NCBI RefSeq assembly: GCF_001746365.1
Contig: NZ_MJAJ01000033.1
Location: 26,008-90,007, forward strand
DNA: 64,000 nucleotides
Reading direction: 5' to 3'
Source: Streptomyces sp. LUP30
GTDB taxonomy: Bacteria; Actinomycetota; Actinomycetes; Streptomycetales; Streptomycetaceae
Both the position numbers and the translations under genes were made by a program. This document shows positions 18,201 to 25,446 of the stretch, piece by piece. Numbering within the stretch: position 1 is the stretch's first letter; every line of letters starts with the position of its first letter. Under the pieces are notes generated by a model, which did no database searches, was not told where the DNA came from, and saw only the letters and a program-made list of their open reading frames with translations.

Positions 18201-21200
18201 ACGAACCGTTCCCGGGTCAGTTCCGGCTGTCCGTGGTAGCCGAGGCCGAGGCAGTCGCCGGCAATGTAGAGGTCGCCCTCCTCACCGACCGGGCAGGGCT
18301 CCAGACGCTCGTCCAGGACGTAGTAGCGGGCGTTGTCGATGGGCCTGCCGTACGGGATGCTGCGCCACTCGGGATCGACGGCGCCGACCGGGTACCAGTT
18401 GGACCAGACGGTGGCCTCGGTGGCGCCGCCGAGACTGATCACCTGGGCTGCGCCGAAGGCCGCGCGCACGTCGTCGGGCAGGGACAGCGGGATCCAGTCG
18501 CCGCTGAGGAAGACCAGGCGCAGATCGCCGGTGCCGGGGTGCCCGCGGTGTTCCCGCAGGAGCGGTGCGAGCCGGGCCAGGGTGGTGGGCGCGGAGTTCC
18601 AGAAGGTGATCGGCTCCCGCAGCAGGGCCGCGATCAGCAGCTCGGGGTCGCGCTGCTCGGCCTCGTCGGCGACGTAGAGGCCGGCGCCGTACGCGAGGAG
18701 TCCGAGGATGTCGAAGACGGACAGGTCGAAGCCGAGGGAGGTGACGCACAGTCCGGTGTCGCGCGGTCCGAAGTCGAAGGTGCGCCGGCACCAGTCGAAG
18801 AGGTTGTGCAGCGAACGGTGCGCGACCGCCACGCACTTGGGCCGCCCGGTGCTGCCGGAGGTGAACAGCCGGTACGCCACCGAGTCCGGACCGGTGACGG
18901 GCTCCGGGTCGCCCGGATCGGGCAGGTGCGCGCCGGTGATCCCGGGCGCGTCCAGGTCGAGGACGCCGATGCCGTCCGGCGCCTGCCAGCCGGGGCCGTC
19001 CGCCGTGACCAGCAGGTGCCCGGTGCGGGTGTCCCGGAGCATGCCGTGGGCGCGGTCGCGTGGCAGCGAGGGGTCGACGGGGACGTAGGCGCCGCCCGCC
19101 TTGAGGACGGCGAACACGGACACGGCGAGCGCCGGTCCGCGCCGCACCGAGATGCCCACGGACGTGCCTTCGCCGACGCCCGCCCGCCGGAGCCGGTGCG
19201 CGACCAGGTTGGCCCGGCGGTTCAGTTCGCCGTACGTCATGGCGCCCTCGCGCCAGCGCAGCGCCACCGCGTCGGGGCGCCTGTGGGCCTGCCGTTCGAA
19301 GAGGAGGTGGACGGGGCCCTCGGCCGGGTAGGGGCGGGCGGTGTCGTTGAAGGCGTACAGGATGCGGTCGCGCTCGGCGGGTCCGGCGGCGCCGGCCGTG
19401 GCGCCCCTCTTCGCCGGCCCGCCCTGCGCGCCGCCGGCGTCCGGGTCGCGCTCGGCGGCCAGTGCGGTGAGCAGGGCGACGTAGTCCTCGAACGCCCGGT
19501 CCAGCGCGCCGTCGTCGAACCGCTCGTCCAGCGCGTCCCAGGCCAGGTGCAGGCCGGTTCCGTCGTCGACCGTCACGCAGTCGAGGGCCACGTCGGTGGT
19601 GGCCGTGCCGGCGGGGCCCGGACGCACGCCGGCCGGCAGCGGTCGGTCGGACACGTCGAGCACGGTCGTGAACACCACGGGATGTTCGAAGTCGGCGTCC
19701 CTGCGGCGCCGCATGACGAGCGAGCGCACCTCGGCGAGGCCGGCGCCGCCGCCGCGCTCGAGATCGGCGGTCAGCTGCCGGTGGCAGGCGCGGGCGAGGT
19801 CGGCCGGGTCGGTGCCGGGTTGCGGTGAGCGGGTCCAGGTCAGCTCGGTGAACTCCGCGGGGCGCCGCGCGTCCGAGCCGGTGAAACAGACGACGGGCAG
19901 CGCGAACGGCTCGTCGTACAGTGCTCCGAGGACGGTGCAGTAGGCGGCCAGCAGCGTGGCGTCGAGGCTCACTCCGTGCCGTTCGGACCATGCCGTGAGG
20001 GCGGTGCGGTCGGTGAGGAGGTGCTCGCGGCGCCGGGGGCGTGAGGGCCCCTGCGCCTCCCGCAGCGGTGGCCCGGCGGGCAGGTCGGCGAGCCGGTCCC
20101 GCCAGTGGGCCCGCGCCGTTTCGGACACCGTGCGGGGCGCGCGGGTCAGCCGGGTCGGGACGGGTGGGGCGCCGGCGGGGTCGGCGTAGCGGCGCAGCAG
20201 GTCGCGGGCCAGCAGCACGATGCTGCGGGCGTCCCCGACGAGCAGGTCGACGGCCAGGTGCACGGTGGCGGGTCGTCCGGGCGCGCGGACGACCCTGAGG
20301 TCGGTGTGCCCGCCCCGGCCGAGGCCGAAGGGCCGGTGGGTCATGTCGGCGCGTACGGCGCGGTCGACGGCGTCCGCGTCCGCGCCCTCGGGGACGTCCA
20401 GGACCGGGATCCAGGCGTCCGCCGGGGCCGCGGACAGTACGCCCAGCGTGCCGTCGGCGCCGGTACGCAGACGCAACGCCTCGTGTGCGGTGACGAGTTC
20501 GTGCCAGGCGTCACGCAGCCGGGCGACGTCCAGATCGTCCACGTGGAAGCTCTGGTGGTACTGGCAGCCGCGGTCGGTCCGTCCGTCGAGCCGGGCCACG
20601 AGATACGCCTGCTGGAGGTCCCGGGCGGCCAGGACGGTGTCGGGCGGCGGTTCGCACAGTCCCTGCAGCAGCCGGCAGAAGCGTCCGAACAGGGCGTCGG
20701 GCGTGCCCGGCGGGAAGAGGGCGTCGGCGGTGTCCCAGCGGAAGTCGAGGCCCTTGTCGCGCTCCCGCATCTGGTGGTCGAGCGCGATGCCGGAGGTCTG
20801 ACCTACGACGTACCGCTCGTGGTCGGTCAGGCTGCCCTGCCCGGCGCCGTCGTAGGTCAGGTCCAGCAGGCTGGTGAAGACCACGGGCAGAGCGGGCGCC
20901 TCGGTGCCGTGTGCGCGCAGCTCGCGCAGCACCTCGACGCTGCCGACGGACGCGTCGGACAGCGCCTCCCACACCCGCTGGTGGGTGGCGCGCGCGGCGT
21001 CGTCCGGGGGCGGGGCCGGGGTGTGCGCGTCGATGACGAGCAGGCATCCGGAGGTGTAGGGGCCGACGAGGCCCTCCGCCGCGGACGGCAGCCGGGGCCG
21101 GTCCGTCGTGGTCAGGACGAGGGTGAAGGGATCGTCCGCGCCGGCCGGTGTGAGGGCTTCGGCGAAGGCGGTCAGCACGAGCGAGGTGGGTGAGACGCGC

Positions 21201-22252
21201 AGCGCGGCGGCCCGTGCGCGCAGGCGAGTCCACTGGAGCGGAGTGAGCCGGGCGCGACGCGGGGTGCGCAGATGGCCGTCGAGGCCGGGCGGCGGCGGGG
21301 GCGGCTCGGCGAGCAGGAGCGCCGGGCCGCCGGGCAGGCCCTTGAGACGTTCGGCGGCCCGTGACAGAGCGGCCCGGTGGGCGGCGGAGTCGCGGTGCCG
21401 AGCGAGCGCGTCCAGGGTGTCGCGGAGCGTGAACGGGACGTCGGGCAGCCGGTGGTCGTCGTCCGTGCAGGCCTGCCACCAGTGGTGCAGGAGCAGGTCG
21501 GTGCCGTGGGCGTCGGTGACCGTGCCGTCGAGACTGAGGTGGACCACGGCGCGTCCGGCGGGCTCCCGGCAGATCTCGACCTGGAACGGCGGCCAGTGGC
21601 CCGGCGGGTAGCGGTGGTGGGAGAGCCGGCGGCGTACGGCGCTCGCCTCGGTCTCCAGCGCGTCCGCGTCCGCCGTCTCGTGGACCACGGGCCCGGGTGC
21701 CCGCACGCTCTCCTGGACCCGCTGGTTGCGTCCGACGCCGGTGAGCCTGAGGGCGTCGAAGTGTTCCACGAGTCGCAACCAGGCCCGGGCCAGCCGGTCG
21801 GTGTCCAGTCCGTCGACGGCGAACTCGTGGTAGTGGTGGCAGCCGAAGGCGTCCGGATCCAGCTCCGGGTACTTGCCGACGACGTACGCCTCCTGCATGG
21901 GGGTCGCCGGGACGGGCTCGTGACGCGACCCGGGGGCCGCCACCACGTCCACGGGACCGGCGGAGCCGTCGCCGTCCTCGCCGTCGGCACGGTCGATCCG
22001 GTCGGCGAGGTCGCGCGGGGTGCGGCACTCCAGGAGCCCGGAGAGGGGCACCTCGGTGCCGAACTCCGTCTCGATCTCGAGCATCAGCCGCACGGCGGCG
22101 AGCGAGGAGAGTCCTGCGTCGGCCAGTTCGGTGTCCGGGCCCACCGGGCCGGTCCCGCCGACCAGGGGCTCCAGGATGCCGAGCAGTCGCTCACAGGTGG
22201 TGGCGGCGGTCACCTCGGCGGATGACACGGGGACAGGCTGCGCGGGCTTCAA
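15293..22252 (-). CDS. NRPS-PKS hybrid: carrier, Cy, Cy, A (Cys), PCP, oxidase, condensation-incompetent KS
   Basis: The protein has 2319 aa. An N-terminal carrier (Ser50 in AGLSSL) has no A domain before it. Two heterocyclization domains follow, each with its DxxxxD motif (Asp242/247 and Asp669/674). The A domain (about 975-1480) has FTSGSTGRPK, and the readable pocket residues (D-L-F-N, then S, L and W) resemble the cysteine code. A PCP (QGATSF) and a SagB-like nitroreductase oxidase (about 1650-1865; RRLYPSAG, YMGQLLM) suggest thiazoline oxidation to thiazole. The C-terminal KS keeps its Cys (DTACSSS) and second His (HIGHLEA), but the first His motif reads ECAASG instead of EAHGTG, so it is a KS0 that should only transfer the chain. 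The end carries three 9-bp repeats (Asp-Gly-Ala). The TTG start is set by GAGGGGG five bases upstream. Confidence 0.92.
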   Translation of the reverse strand: MKPAQPVPVSSAEVTAATTCERLLGILEPLVGGTGPVGPDTELADAGLSSLAAVRLMLEIETEFGTEVPLSGLLECRTPRDLADRIDRADGEDGDGSAGPVDVVAAPGSRHEPVPATPMQEAYVVGKYPELDPDAFGCHHYHEFAVDGLDTDRLARAWLRLVEHFDALRLTGVGRNQRVQESVRAPGPVVHETADADALETEASAVRRRLSHHRYPPGHWPPFQVEICREPAGRAVVHLSLDGTVTDAHGTDLLLHHWWQACTDDDHRLPDVPFTLRDTLDALARHRDSAAHRAALSRAAERLKGLPGGPALLLAEPPPPPPGLDGHLRTPRRARLTPLQWTRLRARAAALRVSPTSLVLTAFAEALTPAGADDPFTLVLTTTDRPRLPSAAEGLVGPYTSGCLLVIDAHTPAPPPDDAARATHQRVWEALSDASVGSVEVLRELRAHGTEAPALPVVFTSLLDLTYDGAGQGSLTDHERYVVGQTSGIALDHQMRERDKGLDFRWDTADALFPPGTPDALFGRFCRLLQGLCEPPPDTVLAARDLQQAYLVARLDGRTDRGCQYHQSFHVDDLDVARLRDAWHELVTAHEALRLRTGADGTLGVLSAAPADAWIPVLDVPEGADADAVDRAVRADMTHRPFGLGRGGHTDLRVVRAPGRPATVHLAVDLLVGDARSIVLLARDLLRRYADPAGAPPVPTRLTRAPRTVSETARAHWRDRLADLPAGPPLREAQGPSRPRRREHLLTDRTALTAWSERHGVSLDATLLAAYCTVLGALYDEPFALPVVCFTGSDARRPAEFTELTWTRSPQPGTDPADLARACHRQLTADLERGGGAGLAEVRSLVMRRRRDADFEHPVVFTTVLDVSDRPLPAGVRPGPAGTATTDVALDCVTVDDGTGLHLAWDALDERFDDGALDRAFEDYVALLTALAAERDPDAGGAQGGPAKRGATAGAAGPAERDRILYAFNDTARPYPAEGPVHLLFERQAHRRPDAVALRWREGAMTYGELNRRANLVAHRLRRAGVGEGTSVGISVRRGPALAVSVFAVLKAGGAYVPVDPSLPRDRAHGMLRDTRTGHLLVTADGPGWQAPDGIGVLDLDAPGITGAHLPDPGDPEPVTGPDSVAYRLFTSGSTGRPKCVAVAHRSLHNLFDWCRRTFDFGPRDTGLCVTSLGFDLSVFDILGLLAYGAGLYVADEAEQRDPELLIAALLREPITFWNSAPTTLARLAPLLREHRGHPGTGDLRLVFLSGDWIPLSLPDDVRAAFGAAQVISLGGATEATVWSNWYPVGAVDPEWRSIPYGRPIDNARYYVLDERLEPCPVGEEGDLYIAGDCLGLGYHGQPELTRERFVPEPFAGGPESRMYATGDRAAFRDDGVMVFLGRRDHQVKIRGFRVELGEIEHRLRGHAAVHDAVVVARPDGAGDRRLVAYLLAEPGAVRPSVSELRAHAARTLPDYMVPNFVTFLPSFPATGNGKLDRDALPWPLPAPGEPEPPTTRTPTQRPGSVPGSAFPPAEQLAEEIGSLLAELIDVPGLDPTLDLWDQGATSFTLAQLSSALRARYGRRVPVSALLAEPTVVGMARHLTGGGDRAEPASRPAAEEERPHEPPAPDAPVTPESVEFFSAEDRDRFKSGAWHLRRHSDDEPLLALDGPLPPAERYLERATRRDFADGPLGRDAFLRFLTALRSRPAGSGPRRLYPSAGDTYAVQAYLHIKPGAVEGVPGGLYYHRPDDHALQRVTAEPGIDRTVHFSYNRPVFDRAAFEVFLISEPRGIEPLYGEESELYLAVEAGYMGQLLMSGQRESGVGLCAVGSLAFDRVRDAFRLHPGQRLLHAFLAGPLPKEKQEPQEPQESREFEDPEGPLARVRPVRARHAAAEARTGARPAPADVAVIGAAGRYPGADGLEEFWEILRSGRRTLGPLPPERAAAFAAAAGAAPDRAQTWPHGGYLRGDDGFDGRLFRISPQEAEGLDPQLRLLLPVVWQCLEDAGHTPGGLTRDGERVGVFTATMWHDHRQLGETRWRQGAAARQAGAASDLPARIAHCLGFEGPAVAVDTACSSSLTALHLAVTSLHQGECDAALVTGVNVVAHPYHLALLRDLGLAAELPSVGAFDAEDGGWPPGEGAGALLLRPLRDAVERRDVLHAVVEATGTGSAGRSAPFAMPAADPLARSLTRMLHRHGLGGADIGYAECAASGALLADAAELDALLTALRPPGSTGDLLVGTVKPHIGHLEAASGLSQLTKVLLQLRERTLAPTALAPRRTPLPDWTRLTVADTARPWAPVAPGAPLRALVNAVSATGAYGHAVLRSADGADGADGADR

Positions 22253-22293
22253 CGATCCCCCTCGTCTCGGTGGTCGGTCTCAGCGGTGCCGGT

Positions 22294-22731
22294 TCACCAC
22301 TGCCAGCGGCCCAGCACCGGATACGGCGGCTGGAGCATGGGGTGGCTGTCGTCCTGGGAGGCCTTGGTGGTGAAGCCGGCCGCCTTCTCGAGGTTGCCGG
22401 TGAACGCCTTGCGGAAGCGGTCGTCATCGGGCAGCCCGACCTCGTCGGCCGCCCGGAGCATCAGGGTGACGAACCGGTCGCTCTGCTCCGGGGTGATCCG
22501 CATGCCGACGTGGGCCCGCAACAACGCGATGAATCCCCCGAGTTCGTCGGTGTAGCGGGCGGGTCCGCCGAGCATCTCGGCGAGGAACGCGGTGAGGTGG
22601 TCGGCGTGGTACGGCGATCCGGCACGGAACAGGTCGCCCAGCAGCGGGTCCTCCAGCACCAGGTGGTGGAAATGCTCCGCCAGCCGCCGCAGCTCCCCTT
22701 CACCGCCGACGTGCTCGTACATCGTCGTCAT
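22294..22731 (-). CDS. Truncated (2/2) hemoglobin
   Basis: This 145-aa group-II-like truncated globin is the first gene of the NRPS transcription unit, 41 bp upstream of the NRPS start. The sequence keeps the helix E-F landmarks (MLGGPARYTDELGG) and a proximal His at 74 in LLRAHVGMRITPEQ, the usual position for haem ligation. In the distal region, HFHHLVLEDPLLGDLF has no Tyr at the usual B10 site, which would change ligand chemistry. Co-transcription with the NRPS and the cluster box 65 bp upstream suggest a dedicated role, such as oxygen or NO handling for an oxidative tailoring step; this is inference. ATG 22731 follows GGAAGGG. An in-frame upstream extension to 22812 lacks a site and runs over the promoter. 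Confidence 0.85.
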   Translation of the reverse strand: MTTMYEHVGGEGELRRLAEHFHHLVLEDPLLGDLFRAGSPYHADHLTAFLAEMLGGPARYTDELGGFIALLRAHVGMRITPEQSDRFVTLMLRAADEVGLPDDDRFRKAFTGNLEKAAGFTTKASQDDSHPMLQPPYPVLGRWQW

Positions 22732-22767
22732 GCGTCCGCCCTTCCGTGTGCCGCTCGGCCAGCGGGG

Positions 22768-22811
22768 ACGGTACGCCGCAGCGCCGGAGAGCGGCTGCTC
22801 AACTTTGTGCA
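22768..22811 (-). promoter_or_regulatory. Cluster box 3 plus -10 element
   Basis: The minus strand carries TGCACAAAGTTGAGCAGCC (22811-22793), which matches box 1 at 17 of 19 positions, with the two differences symmetric about the centre. TACCGT (22773-22768) follows after 19 bases as a -10. It drives the hemoglobin-NRPS-TE operon. The spacing matches box 1 to within one base. Confidence 0.6.
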
Positions 22812-22900
22812 CGCGGGTGACGGTGCGGCACGGCGGAACGGCCCGTCAGGGGCCGTCCCCGCAGGTGCGGTTGTTGACCCGGTACCGAGGCTGGGATTTC

Positions 22901-23497
22901 ATGACGTCCATGTCTGAGGGAGCGCGGAAATCACCGGATCCGGTCCTGTTCGTCGCCACGCAGGAGGAGTGGGAGACGTGGCTGGAGGAGAACCACGAGG
23001 ACGTACCGGGGATCTGGTTCCAGATCCCGAAGAACGGCTCCGGGGTGGACGGCGTGGACTACGCGCACGCGCTGGAGTCGGCCCTGTGCTACGGCTGGAT
23101 CGACGGGCAGAAGAAGAAGCTGGACGACCAGCACTGGCTGCAGCGCTTCACCCCGCGGCGGCCCGGCAGCAAGTGGTCGAAGGTGAACCGGGAGAAGGCC
23201 GCCGAGCTGGTCGAAAGCGGCCGGATGCGCCCCGCCGGTCTGCGGGAGGTCGAGAAGGCCAAGGCCGACGGCCGCTGGGAGGCGGCCTACGCGGCGCAGA
23301 GCAAGGCGACGGTGCCCGACGACCTCCAGGCCGCGCTGGACGCCGCTCCCGAAGCCCGCGACTTCTTCGCCACCCTGGACAGTCGCAATCGGTACGCGAT
23401 CCTGCACCGGGTCGAGGACGCCAAGAAGCCGGAGACCCGGGCGGCCCGCATCGAGAAGTTCGTCGCCATGCTGGCCCAGCAGAAGAAGCTGTACTGA
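22901..23497 (+). CDS. YdeI/OmpD-associated family protein
   Basis: This 198-aa cytoplasmic protein carries the family signatures: WETWLEENH near the start, the central CYGWIDGQKKK followed by RFTPRRPGSKWSKVN, and a C-terminal helical region with FFATLDSRNRYAILHRV. Members are widespread in Streptomyces and are named after a bacteriocin-protection phenotype; the biochemical function is unknown. It diverges from the hemoglobin-NRPS operon and marks the right edge of the biosynthetic cluster. Starts at 22901 and 22910 are both possible; the first is better placed behind GAGG. Confidence 0.85.
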   Translation: MTSMSEGARKSPDPVLFVATQEEWETWLEENHEDVPGIWFQIPKNGSGVDGVDYAHALESALCYGWIDGQKKKLDDQHWLQRFTPRRPGSKWSKVNREKAAELVESGRMRPAGLREVEKAKADGRWEAAYAAQSKATVPDDLQAALDAAPEARDFFATLDSRNRYAILHRVEDAKKPETRAARIEKFVAMLAQQKKLY

Positions 23498-23555
23498 GCT
23501 TCCTCGACGGCTCCCCGTTGCTGCTCGGTCCGGTCCTCACCGAGCCGTCCGTCGA

Positions 23556-23582
23556 GCCGGGACCCGCGCCGCCGGTCCCGGC
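23556..23582 (+). terminator. Hairpin after YdeI-family gene
   Basis: Perfect 9-bp arms (GCCGGGACC at 23556-23564 and its complement at 23574-23582) enclose a 9-base loop, about 60 bp after the stop codon. Confidence 0.5.
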
Positions 23583-23621
23583 CGCCGCCCGGTAGGCGGT
23601 CAAGACCGTCGCGTGGTGGAC

Positions 23622-23656
23622 GAGGAACCCCGGCCGGCGCACGGCTGGGGTTCCTC
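23622..23656. terminator. Bidirectional hairpin between convergent genes
   Basis: Perfect 10-bp arms GAGGAACCCC (23622-23631) and GGGGTTCCTC (23647-23656) enclose a 15-base loop. It lies between the YdeI-family gene and the convergent GH62 gene, so it could end both transcripts. Confidence 0.6.
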
Positions 23657-23762
23657 CCGGTCGGTGACCGGCAGTCAGCAGGCGGACGTCACCCGCGACT
23701 CAGGCCTCCCTCCTGCGCACCGGCAGACCGCGCGAAGTCGTGATCACCATGGATGGGGCAGG

Positions 23763-24785
23763 TCAGTGCTGCAGGGTGAGGACACCCGGCCGCCAGGGCA
23801 GCCGGTCGTAAGGGCCGCCCGCGGTGGGGGACTTGCCCTGGTAGAGGAGCTGCAGGTTGCACGGGTCGATGGTCATGGTCTGGTCGGGGTTGTTGCGGAC
23901 CAGGTCACCGTGGCTGATGTCGTTGGTCCAGTTGGCGCCGCTGTTGGCCTTGCCCGCGAAGGGGTTGTTCTCGGTGGCGGCCTGCGGGGTCCACGAACCG
24001 TTCAGGCTGGAGGCCGTGAACGAGCGGAAGTAGCGCTGCTCGTTCGCACCCCGAGCCTCGACGATCATGAGGTACTGGTTCTGGCCCTGGACCTTGTACA
24101 CCTGCGGCGCCTCGAAGAGGTTCTTCACCGTGTCGCTCATGACGGTCGTGTACGAGGAGCCGAAGTTGCCCGGGAAGTTCCCGATCGGCATGCTCGCCCG
24201 GTAGATCTTGCCGTTGTCACCGGCGAAGAACAGGTACATGTTCTGGCCGTCGGCGATCAGGGTCTGGTCGATCGGGGCGGCGCCCGCGATGCCGCCCGTG
24301 AACAGCGGCTGCGGCGCGGACCAGCCGTTGGGGTTCGTCGGGTCGCTCGACGTGCGGTAGATGAACGGCCACGCACCCCACTGGTACGCCAGCACCCAGA
24401 TCCTCTTGGGCGCGAAGTAGAACAGCGTGGGCGCCACCGTGGACTGGCTCATCCCGGTCTGGCCGGCCGACGCCATGTCCGACCAGTTCGTGAAGGGCCT
24501 GAAGGCCATCGAACCGTACGACGAACCCGACACGTTCGACGCGTAGACCAGGTGCTTGCCGTTGTACGTCACAGTGGTGAAGTCCTTCAGCGCGACCCAC
24601 CCGTTCGCCGGCTGCGCCAACACACCCGTCGACGTCCACCGGTAGGTCGACGGGAGAGCACACGCCCTGGTGGTGGCCGCCTGTGCCGGGTTCGCGACGA
24701 GCGACGCCGCCAACGAGACCAGGGTCGCGACCCCGGCGGCGAGCACCACGGACAGACGTTTGCGGCTGAAACTTACTCTGCGCAT
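23763..24785 (-). CDS. Secreted GH62 alpha-L-arabinofuranosidase
   Basis: This 340-aa enzyme removes arabinose side chains from arabinoxylan outside the cell. A Sec signal peptide (Arg-rich start, hydrophobic core, ANPAQA then A) covers about residues 1-36. The catalytic domain fills the rest, with no carbohydrate-binding module. The expected acidic residues of the family are visible: Asp68 in VALKDFT, Asp173 in PIDQT and Glu225 in FEAPQVYK, along with the YRWTSTG and FRPFTNWSDM signatures. ATG 24785 follows AAGAGG. A strong promoter and a palindromic candidate operator lie about 320-380 bp upstream. Neighbouring GH6 and CE2 enzymes indicate a plant-biomass locus. Confidence 0.93.
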   Translation of the reverse strand: MRRVSFSRKRLSVVLAAGVATLVSLAASLVANPAQAATTRACALPSTYRWTSTGVLAQPANGWVALKDFTTVTYNGKHLVYASNVSGSSYGSMAFRPFTNWSDMASAGQTGMSQSTVAPTLFYFAPKRIWVLAYQWGAWPFIYRTSSDPTNPNGWSAPQPLFTGGIAGAAPIDQTLIADGQNMYLFFAGDNGKIYRASMPIGNFPGNFGSSYTTVMSDTVKNLFEAPQVYKVQGQNQYLMIVEARGANEQRYFRSFTASSLNGSWTPQAATENNPFAGKANSGANWTNDISHGDLVRNNPDQTMTIDPCNLQLLYQGKSPTAGGPYDRLPWRPGVLTLQH

Positions 24786-25101
24786 GACAACCTCTTGGTT
24801 CTCGAGTGAGCGGCCCCGGCCGGCCCTGTCACAGGCCGTCCGGACTGTCGATGTGTTGCGTTCGCAGCGGTCCTTGAGCAGCGGCGGGCCCGTGCGGCCT
24901 CCCGGTCCCGCACGACCTTTCCTGCGCCCCGGCGACGACCGGCGCCTCGGGCCGCCGCGTAGCGCGCCGACCCGTCTCGGGCGTTGATCGCCTTGGTGCA
25001 AGCCCACCGCATCGCGAGCCTCGGGCGCCCTGCCCTGAGTGGGGTGCGGCTCCGGCGATGTGCGTGATATCGAACAAGGGGCGAAGTGTCGAGCAATCTG
25101 G

Positions 25102-25129
25102 ATGATAGGAGGCTTGTCTGCGGCGTCAA
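25102..25129 (-). promoter_or_regulatory. Promoter of the GH62 gene
   Basis: On the minus strand TTGACG (25129-25124) and TATCAT (25107-25102) are separated by 16 bases, a near-consensus vegetative promoter. Confidence 0.65.
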
Positions 25130-25157
25130 TCCCTCTCGCAAGATTCGTGACTCGCGT

Positions 25158-25169
25158 CGAAATATTTCG
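25158..25169. promoter_or_regulatory. Palindrome CGAAATATTTCG, candidate operator of the GH62 promoter
   Basis: This is a perfect 12-bp palindrome, 28 bp upstream of the -35. It has the CGAAA-TTTCG form reported for xylan/xylose-type repressor sites in Streptomyces; the link to a particular regulator is inference. Confidence 0.45.
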
Positions 25170-25446
25170 CTCGGTCCCATGGCGGGAATCCGGAGGTCAG
25201 GCGGATCCAACGGCCTGTTGGACGCAGGGACAGCCCCGTGGGTTCGAGAACTCCTCCACCACGCACCCCGACAGGCGGGTCGACCGGTCAGCCGGTCCGC
25301 AACTTGCGCGCGGACAGACGCACGTTGCGGCCCCTGCGGGCCATACGGACGAAGCCCGGCACCCTCCCTTCCCCTGACAGGCGCCCGGCGCAGGACCACC
25401 GACGGGAGATCCAGCGCAGCCTGTGTTCCGGTGGCCGCCCGACGCG

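Larger units (their letters stand above)
24786..25446. other. Intergenic region between LacI and GH62 genes, with a long GH62 leader
   Basis: No convincing gene is present in these 661 bases. The region holds the GH62 promoter (25102-25129) and a palindrome (25158-25169), which leave a leader of roughly 310 bases before the GH62 start. No recognisable riboswitch or conserved small gene was found in the leader. Confidence 0.6.

Noticed and set aside
1..22252. Assignment of the cluster to leinamycin or another named compound
   Set aside because: Cy-A-PCP-Ox, AT-PfaD and HCS/ECH components are shared by several trans-AT families. No diagnostic domain such as the leinamycin DUF-SH pair is visible, and the left part of the cluster is missing.
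22732..22812. N-terminal extension of the truncated hemoglobin to 172 aa
   Set aside because: It would overlap the -10 and the palindromic box, whereas ATG 22731 has a good GGAAGGG site and gives a normal globin length.
24829..25077. An 82-codon minus-strand frame in the GH62 leader
   Set aside because: It has a TTG start with no ribosome site, no motif and an Arg/Gly/Pro-rich shadow composition.
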